DNA from: Hydrangea macrophylla | Lineage: Eukaryota > Streptophyta > Magnoliopsida > Cornales > Hydrangeaceae | Direction of reading: 5' to 3' | NCBI GenBank assembly: GCA_033977485.1 | Contig: CM066989.1 | Coordinates: 36,148,595-36,212,594, forward strand | DNA length: 64,000 nucleotides | Shown: positions 21,085-33,110 of the stretch, one piece after another | How the letters are laid out: each line of letters starts with the position of its first letter | Numbering within the stretch: position 1 is the stretch's first letter | The notes under the pieces: generated by a model | Told to the model about the DNA's origin: nothing | The model's database searches: none | What the model saw: only the letters and a program-made list of their open reading frames with translations | Made by a program: the position numbers and the translations under genes

Positions 21085-24000
21085 TGTAGACACCCCATTT
21101 TGTCAGCTATCAGATTTAGGAGACCCATAGCTTGGTGGTTCACAATGATCGAAAGAGACTCAAAAGGACTCTTGGAAGTTTAGCTGTATTTCTCAAAATG
21201 GTCAGAATGACCAAAATGCCCCTGAAAGCCCGAAAACTCCCAAATTCGGTCCCAAAGTTCTGGAAACATGCTACGTCGTAAGAAAAGTGATAAAATAAGT
21301 TTTTAAGAAAATTGGATGAAATCGTCAGCTCCCAGAAACCCCCGGAAGTCCCGGAAGTTCCCGAAAAGTCCCCGTTGACCGGTTTGACCAAGGTTTGACC
21401 AATGTTTGACCAAGTTTGACCAAGTTTGACCGAAATCGTCCGAATTCACCGGAATCATTCTAGATCATGAGAAAAGTATTAAAATAAGTTTTAAAAGAAA
21501 ATCGAGCGAAAACGTCAGCTCCTGGGAACTCCCAGAAGTTTCCAGAACTTCCCCGGAATCCCAGGTTTGACCAGTTTGACCAGAATTTGACTTTAAAACC
21601 GGGGTACCGTAACAATTTTCAAATATTTTTCATGGATACTAGAGGTCAATAGCCTTCCGACGGTATATCGCACATAATTTTTGGATTAAAAACGAGTTTA
21701 TTATGAATTTTCAAAGGCGAAAAAGGCGATCAAATCGGCCTTTATCGCAAATACCGCAAAACTTTTCAAAGTGACCTATCTCCGAACTTTTTTTTAATGT
21801 AAAGTAGACTCCATTACCTTTCCAACGGTATATCACAACCTCAATTTGGAGTTCGTATGCGTTTTCTGTGAATTTCGAACAAAATAGGGCCTTTTCGCGA
21901 ATACCGGAACCTCTGGGGGCCTAAACGTAAATTTCTGGGCGTCTGAGGAGCAGTGCCGCCACGGCACAGGCCCAGTGCCGCCGCGGCACTCAACCCTCGC
22001 AGAGTCCATTTTTGTAATTTTTTTGGGGGTCCAATTTGATTAATTGAAAACCAAAACGACGTAGTTTTATGTTCACAGATGTTTGGGACCAATGGGAACA
22101 CTTCTAAAATCCCAAAACCACCCCAAATTGGCCTATATAAATCCCCCATTGCTCTTCATTTTAGGGGGGCCAAGTGCAAAGCTAAGAAAAGTTGTAGAGA
22201 GGAAGAGAGATAGAGATAAGTTTAGAAGAGAGAAAGGGAGCTTCTCCCATTGATTTTCTATAGAAAGTGAGTTCCAATCTTATTTTCCTCCACTATTCTT
22301 CTATATACTTCACATCCAAATCACCCCCAATCACCATTCTTGAGCATTCTTGAGTTAGGAAGCTACTTCCATATCCAAATATCAAAATCTATGAGTGAAA
22401 CACCAAGCTACAAGTTCAATACTTCATGAATATCATCTATTGATCATTATCTACTTGCTTGTTTATTCATTGTTTATCTCTTCTTACCTCATTTCTCTTT
22501 TTTTATTTTCTTTACTTACTTACTAGTTCATCATCATCTAAATGATGACATGAAGTTTGGGGTGAGTGAATCCTTATGGATAGTAGCTCTTGACCTCAAA
22601 AACATGTTTGATAGATGATGATCATAACTTCAATACCTCCAAGGTATTCTTGAAGTGTATTGAAGTTATGTTCAAATAAAAATAAATCTCTCCAACAATC
22701 TTGGAGGTTCTTGATGATGAGTTTGATGTTAATATTCCAAGAGGTCATAATATCCATTTGATGTTGAAAATATGCTTTCAAAACATCTATTTCAAAACCC
22801 CTCTCAATCCTTCTCATTTTGGTTTCAAGAAACAAGACCTTGTTTTCCCCAAAATCTTCAAAATAATGAGTCAAAACAGTGAGTGAGTTGAGTTCAAAGA
22901 TTTCTCTAGGACTCAATACTCAACATATGGATGCAAGGCCACTTGGAAAGTCTTCCTAACTCATTAGAGAACACCCATGATTTTTGGTTTGACTTGGAAG
23001 TACTTGGAAATGGCCCATTTGGATCCCAACATTCCTTCCAGACATCCTGTTTTTGCTGTCACAGCAGCTAGGTCCACTTCCAACCTCTTTTTTCAGAAAA
23101 CCTTTCCAAAATGGGTGGCCCTAACTTATTTTTCCCCTAAAATTAAATGTCTTAGAAAACTTTCTGTATAAAATGGGCCTCTAGATCATTATTTTTCATT
23201 TTCTAATATTTTTCAACATTTCAGTCGACGGTACGGACTCTGTTTCTGAGTGACCTTCATTGTTTATATGATTTCTCTCAATATGTGATATCTATTCAAT
23301 ATTGGCCTTTTGGGTTGTGTTCTAGACACAATAAGGAACATCTCCATAAAAAATCATGCATTGAAAACATTCCTATCCCCTCTTTTCAAATTCCAAAAAA
23401 TCATGCTACTGTTCTGTCCACTATTCACAGCAAGTACATTTCAACTTTCATTCTTTGATTTGATGCTCATATGCATTCCAAATTAGTTCATATCTTAGGA
23501 AGTAGTTCATAATACATTTGTACACATCCCATGTTAATTTCATTCATTCATTCATACACATTTTAGACTTCTAAGTCATTCTAGAAATCCATGTACACAA
23601 AACACACTACAACCTTTGCACATTTTAGATACATACATTGCATTCATGCAAGATTTGGGGTTTTTGTAACTCTTAATCTAAGGAGATTATAAGGAATTAA
23701 CTCGATCACCCGTTCATGTTTCCCTCGATCTAATCATCCTTTTCTCATCCGTCCTGGGGATTGAGAGATCTTCTTTTCTCAAAGAATAACATGCATCATG
23801 TTAGCTTGCTAAGCATATTTTGATTTCTCTATTTATTTGTTTCAAGAACAATTCATGTCCCCTTTAGATTAAGGAAACTAATTACTTGATACATGATTAG
23901 ACGATTTTTCCTAGGTTTATTTTGTGTGATCTTTCACTTTACATTGCATGATATTTGACTTAGATCTTATGAATGATATTTTATCTTTAGATCTTCCATT

Positions 24001-24357
24001 TCAAGTTTCTTATGTGATGTAATATACTATCATAGTATTATTTGTCGAACCAAACATAGTATAAGATGATTATTTGGATGCTAATTGAGGCCCGTCGAAA
24101 GACGGGGCGAGTTGAGGGTGTTTTAGTCGCGACAAAGGCTCATTCCTCTCTCGTACCAAAACCCCGAACCAAGTTCTTTGGTTATGAAGGGCCGGTGCCC
24201 TTATCCGCTTGGGTGAGTCAAAATTAGGTTTCTTAGTTCCTTAAAGACCAAGTGGCGACTCTGTATCTGTTTTCAACAGACCTATTTTCTTTCTCAAAAT
24301 CAAACAAGTTTCAAAACAAACCCAAATAGAGAAGTGGTCCGATTCCGCGTGTCCACA
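21085..24357 (+). mobile_element. Solo LTR, 3.3 kb, of a Tat/Ogre-type element
   Basis: It begins TGTAGACACC and ends GTGTCCACA, flanked by perfect 5-bp TSD GTTAG (21080-21084 and 24358-24362). No internal region, PBS or PPT is present, consistent with LTR-LTR recombination. The same LTR family occurs inverted at 60860-63718, where it joins a Tat/Ogre-like RT fragment, which supports the lineage assignment. Inside are TTTGACCAA-type short tandem repeats (about 21390-21432) and a GC-rich double hairpin (21951-21990). The strand is set relative to the RT orientation of the right-hand copy. Confidence 0.88.
21951..21990. repeat. GC-rich double hairpin inside the Ogre-type LTR
   Basis: Two tandem stem-loops, GTGCCGCCACGGCAC and GTGCCGCCGCGGCAC, separated by AGGCCCA, stand in AT-rich LTR. 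A counterpart at 63111-63150 keeps the double-stem idea with different loop bases. Confidence 0.8.
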
Positions 24358-24436
24358 GTTAGGTCGAGCTCCACCTGCTATAATCACTGATCAAGACTGA
24401 GCCATGCGTAATGCAATAGAGATAGTGTCTCCTACT
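24358..24436 (+). pseudogene. FRS gene remnant, segment 3
   Basis: Directly after the solo LTR one frame reads LGRAPPAIITDQD, a stop, then AMRNAIEIVSPT. This is the conserved FRS/MULE stretch that follows the WLF segment, with the second catalytic Asp region in ITDQD. Homology stops near 24436, well before the end of an FRS protein (no SWIM zinc finger follows), so the gene is truncated as well as split. Confidence 0.82.
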
Positions 24437-26034
24437 CTTTCTCAAAATCAAAACCAGAAATGACTTAAATTGGGACTCATAGTTCTTGAGGTTGAACCAT
24501 TTCCTAACTTCAATTTCTAACATTATTGATACCTTTTTTCTTGAAGCTTTGATGATTTACTCTTATTCCATGAGAAGTCAAAACTGATAAGTAAGAATCT
24601 TGTAGCAAAACTTGATTAAAGTAGATTTCATACCATGGAAAACTGTATTTTTCCGGAGATATGAATGTTTGCCAACTTCAAATAAACAAATATTTATCCT
24701 CACAATAAGCAATCCACATGTCATTTGGAACTTTTAAGTTGAGCAAGACAAATATACAACGAACACTTGTCATTTGCAAACAATCTCATACCAATTGTTG
24801 AAAATTAGGAGGACGTAATTGTTGAACTTGAAATATCAGGGACTAAATTGACACAAGGTGTAAACTACAAGGGTGTAAAATGTATTTAACCCTTTATATA
24901 ACAAACAACAAAATTATACTTTTACCTTATGCATTTTATATTTTATGCATTTGTTCCCTCACTAAATTGATTTGTTACCCCTTCTAAACTTAGAAATGTC
25001 ATTTTGGTCCTTAAGGTTTTCTTCCATCCACCCAAATATTAGCTTCACATGTGCATATCCTCTCATATTTGCTTCTTTGGCCTTTATAACCATTTTTATA
25101 AAGGGGAAAAAAAAACATGTTATGCCGAAAGAATTCTGTACTATCCCCTCATATTAGCTTCTTTGACCTTTATAACTATTTTTGTAAAGGGGAAAAAAAA
25201 CGTGTTATGCCAAAAGAATTCTGTACTATCCCCTCATATAAGCTTCTTTGGCTTTTACAACCATTTTTGTAAAGGGGAAAAAAAATGGTTATGCCAAAAG
25301 ATGACAATTCTATAATTTTCTTACAACTATTAACCTACATATAAATATTGTGCCAAAAGATGACCATTCTGTAATTTTTCTTCCAAAAATTAACCGATAT
25401 GTAAGAATGATGTACGCCGGCACCTAAATGTAAATGTTGTGCCAAAAGAATATCATTTTGTGATTTTTCTTAAAAAATGACCTATATGTAAATATGATGT
25501 CAGCAGCCGCTTTTGTTGACTTTTTTTTAGGCCAATTGTAATTACGGTTGAAAGAGTTGATTGAACCTGAAATATTTAAGCCAAAGTTGATTGAATTCTC
25601 ATTATTACATTAAATAAAATTTTAAAAGCTGACCTGAATGTAATTATTAGTCGACTTAAATGTAATTATTGTATAAATGACATAATTAACCTCTCGCAAA
25701 TCAATATATCCTATGAAGCTGTCCACTTGTACGAGTAATTATGGTATACGAAAGAGATATTATAGTATTTTGATTGACTATGCAATTACCGTAAATGACA
25801 GAACAAACAGAGAAATATCGAAATTAGACAAATCAATTTAAAAAATTGGCATGCACTAGTAGGTGATATACCTTCCTTTAGTAAGGATGATATATATTAG
25901 GTGGATCATGGCATAAATTCTGCAATGATGAATATTTTCGAAACTAGAATCACAAATATAGTTCTCAAATCCTTTGATAGTTGTACAATTTAAAATGACT
26001 TCCATTAATGAAACTCATTGTTGTTCTTTTTTAA
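24437..26034. other. AT-rich spacer with no recognisable gene
   Basis: No conserved frame on either strand. It contains a tandem repeat (25050-25300) and two further diverged GTGCCAAAAGA-containing copies at about 25347 and 25438, which look like older decayed units of the same repeat. Confidence 0.6.
25050..25300. repeat. Tandem repeat, ~85-86 bp unit, about 2.8 copies
   Basis: GCTTCTTTG starts at 25071, 25157 and 25242, with units also sharing AAAGGGGAAAAAAAA and TTATGCC(A/G)AAAGA. Spacings are 86 and 85 bp. The open frames that read through it are artefacts of the repeat. Confidence 0.88.
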
Positions 26035-26035
26035 A

Positions 26036-26222
26036 AATAACAATAATGATATACCCACAACCTCAACCACACCCCTAACCACATTCAGCATATCCAACCC
26101 CTTGATTCTAATGGATCCTATGTGGAACTAATATGGAAACCACCATAATTAAAGGCAATCAAGGATCAAGATATGCTGATTGTGGTTGAGTGTGTGGATG
26201 AGAGTGTGGATGTATCATTACT
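26036..26222. mobile_element. MITE-like palindromic element (~185 bp)
   Basis: Long imperfect inverted repeat. The left arm (AATGATATACCCACA, then CAACCACACCC and CAGCATATCCAACC) pairs with the right arm (GATATGCTGATTGTGGTTG, then GTGGATGTATCATTA). Exact ends and TSD are uncertain; AAAATAA-like flanks are present on both sides. No coding capacity. Confidence 0.6.
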
Positions 26223-27119
26223 CTTAAAATAAATGGCGTACAATTGACAAATCATTTAAGAATAGTAGGTACAACCATAGATCCATAGCATTACTCTTGT
26301 GTACTCGAGACCACTAACATAAATGCTTCAACGTATTTCATGGTTTTTTATTTTTTTTATTTATATGCAGCTTCAACGTATTTAAACACGGATAATAATT
26401 TACAAATTTTTATTCCAAAATTGTTTTTCAAGTCACATAACAGTGAGACCACTTAAAATAACTTAAATGGAAAATAAGTGTTCTGCTGTTGTCATAAATA
26501 TGGTTCCACTGTGATAAGTAACAAGGAGTGGTCCTCAAGTAGCTTTGGAGCTCCAAATCAATTCTGTATTCTAAATAGGTCTTGCCAAACAAGGCCTTGG
26601 TTTTGCTGCTGCTTCAGTCGACAATGTTGTTTGTGTAGTATAAGATTTTATTTGAACCACTTTGCCTGGACTCACTTTCTTTTTTGGGCTGATCATTAAG
26701 CCCATGGCACGACTACTTGCCTTGGTTGAGAATATTTCAAAAAAAAAAAAAAAAACCAGAAAGAAAGAATATTTGACCAGTTTCTACAAGAGCGGCTGCT
26801 AGAGCCGAAAGTGGCGACGTTTACCACAAGCAATAAGACAAATTCAAGAAAGAGTAATGTTTGAATTGAGTCACACTCATGCATCTACACTCAAAATGCA
26901 TCTAAACTTTGAGGTGGATTAATGAAAAGAGAGATAAAGACTGCGGACCTCTGACAGTCTCTTCTCATTGGTCCACCTCAGGATCAGGATGTAGATACTT
27001 TTTGGGTGTAGATGAGTATGCCCCTATCTTATTGAGAAAGAAATATGAAACTGGACAATCTAATTGCAAATTGCAAATCACCCCCGACATTCACACTTTT
27101 ATACATGTTAATGGATTAA
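26223..27119. other. Spacer without recognisable gene
   Basis: AT-rich, short chance frames only. A 19-A run lies near 26739-26757. I see no domain in any of the frames. Confidence 0.5.
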
Positions 27120-27120
27120 T

Positions 27121-27121
<1 letters not shown>

Positions 27122-27159
<38 letters not shown>

Positions 27160-27179
27160 AAAATGAGGGATCCCTCATT
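27122..27179. repeat. (AT)n microsatellite followed by an 18-bp perfect palindrome
   Basis: About 17 AT units (27123-27157), then AATGAGGGATCCCTCATT at 27162-27179, symmetric about 27170/27171. Both favour cruciform or hairpin formation. Confidence 0.85.
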
Positions 27180-27439
27180 AAAAGAATTCTGTATATATGG
27201 TGTTTAAAATTTAAAAATTCTTGATTTTGGGTGGATTTAAATAAAAATGATACTTTTGATGAGTTTTAGGGGTAATTTGACCACTAAATAAAATATGGAC
27301 TTATCATTAAAATGTTTATGAGTTGGATATTACAACATAGTAGATTGGATTTTATATTACTAACTAACTCATCTTTTAAAGCACCTTCAACTACCCAAGG
27401 AGGGAATGATTCCAAAGGATTTAATCCTGTAAATAAATA

Positions 27440-27709
27440 CTCCCTCCGTCCCATATTAAGAGTCTCTTTTGGGAATTCCAACTTATTAAGGGACAATCTT
27501 GATTTTGGTGAGATTTTCAACTTTTCAATATTACCCTTTTTGAAATTCAAAATAATAGTGTCACATCAAAAAAAGGGAGGGAAGAGTTGGATACAATAAA
27601 GGGCAAAATTGGAAAATGTGTATTAAAGCACTTTGACTTTTCAAAGAAGACTCTTAAAATGGGACATAAAAAAATGACATCAAAGACTCTTAATATGGGA
27701 CAGAGGGAG
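27440..27709. mobile_element. Stowaway-type (Tc1/mariner) MITE, 270 bp
   Basis: TIRs CTCCCTCCGTCCCATATTAA and its inverted counterpart (TTAATATGGGACAGAGGGAG) at the right end, flanked by TA (27438-27439 and 27710-27711). Internal inverted similarity (AGAGTCT / AGACTCT) continues inward. It is non-coding and mobilised in trans by mariner-like transposases. Confidence 0.93.
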
Positions 27710-27711
27710 TA

Positions 27712-29781
27712 GCAATTCTAGCCACATAATGAGCTAAACCATTTCATTTTCTATCAACATAGGCAACACCAATTAATTTCCCAACTAAAATCTATACTTA
27801 CTCCTTAATCGAGTTTCAATAAACTTGTTCAACCAAGGTTGCTGGGAGATTTTAGGAAGTCCATTCAAAGCGTCAGTCTCAGTTATTACATTGACACAAA
27901 AATCGAATGCCATAAAAAACTGTCAATATTAATTGTCTTCAATTGAATAGATTGTCTTCAATTCTCCACATTTGAAACCAACAGAAAATTGAGGGCCTTA
28001 ACTGATGTGTAGTAAGTAATAGTAGAAGGCCTCTAAAATGAAATCTTGAAAACAAATATGGGGTATTTGAATATATATGACTCTACAGTCTCTACATTTA
28101 CTATGGTCATATGGTGAATTAAGATTTGTTTGGAATGACATTTTTATTTGCCCTCCTTTTAAAATATACTCCTTATGATGAATATAACACACACACAAAA
28201 AAAAAAAAAAAAAATTATGTCCAATCAAACACATCACTCTTGGTTAATATAATAACAGCTGGGACATATAGAATTTGGGTCGAGAAATCAATCTCTTGAG
28301 CCAATAGCTTCATTAAAGAGAGAATATGAAAACAAGAAGAAAAAAAAGAGAATACATGGCAATTAATATCTAAGGCCCCTAATGAGCAGCGCCTATTATA
28401 ATACAAAGCTACAACCCCATTGGCGGTCCTCTTCAAGCTTCTTGTACTCCACATCACGATTCTTAAAAAAAAAAAAAAAGAAAAAGAAAAAAAGAAAAGA
28501 GTTTGGGACGTTTAAAGTGATCAATTTCTGATGAAGTATTTACACTATCACGAAGAATTGTTATCTCTAGAATTAATCTTAATTGTCCACTCAATCAGAT
28601 TGTTTCAAAATACTAGCCTTACGAAATATTTGTGTTGCTGACAAGTGAACTATTTCCACAAATTCAAATTTTTCGTAAAAGTCTTTTTGTGTGTGGGAGA
28701 GTTTATACATGTACATGACCTAAAATCATTTGTAAACTTACAGGCTCTTTAGGAAACGAACATGATAATTTTATAAGATTCGGATTTAACTGGAATAGGA
28801 TTGAACCTAATATTGTGGTCAGTGAGCCCGTCACGCCACGTCATTTAATCTTAACAATCCACTTGTCCCTTACTTTTAAGGAGATCATGACAAGTGATTA
28901 GTGGAATTTAAAATGTGAATGTTGATAAACAGTTGTCATGATCCCCTGAAAAAGTTGATAAACAGTTGTCATGATCCTGATCCCCCTGAAAAAGGGGGGG
29001 GGGGGGGGGGGGGGGGGGTTGGGGTGGTGGTGGTGGTTAAGAATAAATGATGACGCCACGTCATTACTTAAAAGTTCATAAGGTGCTACTTAGGCTTAGT
29101 TTGGCCCCCATTGTGGTGCTTCTTATTTTTTAAAGCACAATTTCTTGTTAATTTCATTTAGTAACTAGTTTATGAGCTTTGCGAAAATTGAACTTGGGGC
29201 TTTTTTGAGGCTTTTAAAAGTTCTAGAATGGAGCTTTTAAAAGCTCAAGATTGCTTTTTCGTTTGATTATGTCTTTTTTAAGAGTAGTGTGTCACTTGTA
29301 TAAAATTATCAAATAATTTAGTAATAAATTTCATAAACTCTTTTTAAAAAGTCACGTGTGGGCACTAAAAGACTTGGTGTGTTTTGGTTCTAATTTTTTG
29401 ATGGGGTGAACATAAAAGTTCAGAATATCTCTCTCTGTGTGTGTGTGAAGGAGAAACTACATCATGTAGTTGGTGCAAAACCTCATCTCCTAAACAATCT
29501 AATGACCATTTGGGAAGTCAATTTAGCAAACAAAACTAGAGGCCATGCCAATCCTAAACAAAATGGTTTTTTGGTCCATGATTGATAACAAAATCCAGCC
29601 CATAAAAGATTTGAGTGTATTCGTTCAAATATATTTTTGCACCGATAACTCACAGGGACCAATTGAATCTTCGACCCTTACAAATGTTCCGAAGGAAATG
29701 TATTGAATTGTATTGAAAATGGTGCTACCGTGCAACCTCATTGATTTCAGCTTAACAAACTTGTGGTTCCATTTATTTTGC
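27712..29781. other. Spacer with poly-A, poly-G and short duplications
   Basis: No recognisable gene. It holds A-runs at about 28197-28214 and 28466-28500, a duplicated GTTGATAAACAGTTGTCATGATC block (two copies near 28922 and 28957), a 25-G run (28994-29018), and CGCCACGTCATT direct repeats near 28835 and 29053 that bracket this segment. Around 29095 a GGCTTAGTTTGGC motif resembles hAT/PIF-type MITE ends, but no partner end was found. Confidence 0.5.
28994..29018 (+). repeat. 25-base G homopolymer followed by GGT repeats
   Basis: The run is followed by TTGGGGTGGTGGTGGTGG. It has very high G-quadruplex potential. Run length may be affected by sequencing or assembly error. Confidence 0.8.
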
Positions 29782-30442
29782 ATATATATATATATATATA
29801 TATATATGGATTGTTGTTGTTTGAGAGTGGATGCTGAAATTTGATGTTGGGACTTGATAGGTGCGAAACCTAGAAGTTGCACCTAAGGGTGATTGGAGTT
29901 TATATACGGGGGTTTGGGGCAACGCCCTTGGGCATATATATATATATATATATATATTTGTCTGTTAATATATATTTTCGAGTTAAAGATATAAGTTAGT
30001 GTTATAAAGATTAACACATAAACTCGGGAAAATCTTTTCACTTACAAGTTGCAACCAACTAAATTGGTTATGTGATACATATATCAAAGTTATAATGTAC
30101 CCAATATAAAATGGAAAATGTTAGACCCACACACTTTTCCATACTTTTTCACATCTTATGTATGTCTGAAATGCATGTATCTTGTGCTGTTTGAATTTTT
30201 CACATTTTCTGTGCACCACTTATATAGCACATGGTACATGCACTTAAAACTGGATGTGAAAAAGTGTATGAATATAGTAGTGCTCATATATATAAAGTTG
30301 TTACTAACAAAGGCACCAATACCACAAGAACAACAAAATGACACATTTTACTACAAATTGATTTGATATATTATTCAAACAAAAACACTTGGTTGTATTG
30401 CATAATTTTTCAAAACTTAAATACTAATGGAACAAGGGAGGA

Positions 30443-30473
<31 letters not shown>
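29782..30473. repeat. Three AT microsatellites (29782-29808, 29933-29958, 30444-30473)
   Basis: Each has 12-15 TA units. The third is followed by runs of T and A that could fold back. The intervening sequence has no recognisable gene. Confidence 0.85.
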
Positions 30474-30476
<3 letters not shown>

Positions 30477-31644
30477 TTTTATAAAAAAAAAAATTTGGGG
30501 AGTCTCGCCCCCTTTGTGCGTTGGTCGGTTCACCCCTGCCTGTTGTTTCTGTCATTCAAATCAAACCTAAATGGAAGAAAAATATGTAGAGAAATCAAAC
30601 AAGAAAACAAGAACATAAGAATACAATAAATTTACGTACGTGGTTTGACATAAAACCTAGCCCATGGCCGGAGATAGGTTTCACCATGAATTACAATAAA
30701 ATTTAGTGAGTACTCCAACTATTCCAAACATGCATTTATGCTCACTCAAAAATTACTCACTTAATGTTCACCCAACTCTCTCGTTGCCCATTGCAGTGTG
30801 ATTTAGAATTAAATGAGAATTAATTAGTACTGAAGAGTTGAGTGAACAATGAGTGAGTAATATTTGAGTGAGCAAAAATGCTCTCTCTAAACACACCTAA
30901 CCCTATAGAACATGAATGGGTAAGTTTTTCACCTGTATAACGAACCATATGTAAGCCAAAGCACCAGCGGTGGAGGGTTCGTGCCAGGTTGATTTCAAAC
31001 TTGCACAAGACAATTGCAGAAATAGCTAGCACACACAATTAGTCAAAACAATGTGAAAGAATTGGATACAACACTCCTAACTGGCCTAGAACAAAAATTT
31101 TTTTTTTTTTTTTGAACAACAGCACAAATTTTTTTTTGCTCAGCAGAATTATTATTTTTTTGTTATATCAAGGTGGCAAACCACCAGAAATTTCAATGAC
31201 AAAAGTCATGACACCAAACCTCAACTACAAAAGGAAAACTCCCAGGTACATTGCCTACACCATCAAACACTTACCCAATAACCAGCACCACATAAGCAAT
31301 AGAAAAACAAAAAATCAAAACCACCAAAAACTCTTACCAAACCAACCAAAAATTCTAGCAGACCAAATTAAGAAAAGCAAAAACAAACTCTCCAAAATTC
31401 TCCAAATCAATCCCAACCCAACCCTTAAGTCGAAACATCAGTCAGCAACCAGGAGCCTTGCAAATGCTCTGACCGTGCACATAGCAGATTGGTAAAAACC
31501 TTGGCAAAAATTTATTAATCATAAAATCAAGGATTACACCCCAAAGCTCAACCAGCCCACTTAACAATAAAAGAAAACCAGCAGGACACCTTAAAACACT
31601 CACAGATTACAACCCAACCCACCCTCACAGATTACAACCCAACC
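30474..31644. other. Spacer; possible reversed LINE 3' end
   Basis: A T-run (about 31097-31113) followed on the minus strand by sequence with CAATGAAATTT and TCTGGTGGTTTG and a T/G-rich region resembles the 3' UTR and poly-A of plant LINEs. A second such motif (minus strand TTGATTTTATGATTAATAAA) is near 31510-31535. No RT or endonuclease frame is visible, so the call is weak. Confidence 0.3.
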
Positions 31645-31831
31645 GGCCTAGAACATGAATCGAGTCAGTTTAAACGAACCGGGTAAACCAAACACCCGGA
31701 GGTGGACAGTGTCATGCTATGTTTTTTCAGGTTGAATTCGAGCCTACACACAACTATTGCAAAGTTTTAATTTCAAAGCTGGCAAAAATACCGAGTCTTA
31801 CTCACACAAGCAATTTTAATTAGTCAAACTG

Positions 31832-31928
<97 letters not shown>

Positions 31929-32126
31929 TAACCAACACATAACCCTAGAACATGAATCAAGTCGGTTTAACACACTGGCATACCAACCAACGGGGTATGG
32001 AGGGTTTATGACCGGTTTTGTCAGTTGAATTCGAGCAACCCGGCCACACAACAATTACAAAGTCAAAAAAGCTTGCAAAATCACTGAGTCAACTCACACA
32101 GACATAGAATTAGCAAAACAACTTGC

Positions 32127-32195
<69 letters not shown>
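30890..32195. repeat. Three diverged ~200-bp units, two of them ending in long (GA)n tracts
   Basis: Units near 30890-31095, 31645-31926 and 31940-32195 share CTAGAACATGAAT or ATAGAACATGAAT, a GGTGGAGGGTT or TATGGAGGGTT-like middle, CACAA(C/G)ACAATT-like and CAAAACAA-type segments. The latter two run into 46-unit and ~33-unit GA tracts. The first lacks the GA tract. Confidence 0.65.
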
Positions 32196-32199
<4 letters not shown>

Positions 32200-32757
32200 T
32201 GACAGAGAGAGGGTGAGCACACAGAGTTTCAAGCATGGACATAGCATGCAAGAAAAGGCCATGTGTGCTCACTCTCTTCTGTCACCTCCCTAATTATACC
32301 CTTAAAATTACCTCCATACATGCATAACGTACCACCCACTCATGCATTAAGATAGTAAGTACTGAACCCAAACAAACCCTAAACTTGGACAAATTCCAAC
32401 TCCAACAAGACTGTTTCATTCCATCAGATTGGAACTTTGCTTTGGTTTGTAAAGAAGGTAAGTTGTGTTGTTCTTTATATAGGATGGGAAAGTGGTGATT
32501 CCATGACGATAGGAATAAATGTGGGCTTATCACTTTGTGGGTTTTCCCCATTATTTTATTGGCAATTCGCAGATACACCTTCTAGAGAGAGAGAGAGAGA
32601 GAGACAGAGAGAGAGAGAGACGGTTATGTGTCTTCTGATCTCTCCCAATAGAAAATCTAACTAACCTGTGTTAATTTAAAATTACTGTTATCACCTTCAC
32701 CTCCCAATCCAAGTCTCTTCCCATGCTGTTCTCTGAGTTTCACATGCTGAATGTGGC

Positions 32758-32821
<64 letters not shown>
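31835..32821. repeat. (GA)n microsatellites: 31835-31926, 32128-32195, 32584-32620, 32760-32821
   Basis: Four long GA/CT tracts within 1 kb. They produce spurious Ser-Leu repeat frames on the minus strand. GA/CT repeats can form H-DNA and bind plant BBR/BPC GAGA-binding proteins; any such role here is inference. Confidence 0.92.
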
Positions 32822-32825
<4 letters not shown>

Positions 32826-32939
32826 CAAACATATATTTTACTACAATGGATGCCATTATGGCACCCCATAACATGAGTATTGAGTTCTTTTATTAATGTT
32901 AACATGTCACAAATATATTTATGTGCAGAAATATGAAGC

Positions 32940-33110
32940 CACCAGAGACTTTAACACACAATACTAAGGGGAAGGCTGTCAAGAAGCCATTTTGCATTTG
33001 CAAATTACCTTTCTTTTGGGGTGGATGCTTGTTTGTTTTTTCTTTTGATTATCAATTAAATTGGTTCCTTCGTTGTTCAAAAAAAAAAAAATAAATAAAT
33101 AAATAAAAAT
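32940..33110 (+). other. Possible LINE/SINE 3' tail
   Basis: ATTAAATTGGTTCCTTCGTTG, then an A-run (33078-33091) followed by TAAA repeats. It resembles a non-LTR retroelement tail. No body is recognisable upstream. Confidence 0.3.

Noticed and set aside
24972..25315. Short secreted-peptide-like frames with Cys and aromatic residues
   Set aside because: They lie in a tandem repeat and repeat with it; no start context or homology.
26478..26699. Cys/Trp-rich 73-codon frame
   Set aside because: Isolated, no recognisable motif, no conserved context; most likely chance in spacer DNA.
31824..32905. Ser-Leu repeat proteins on the minus strand
   Set aside because: Translations of GA/CT microsatellites.
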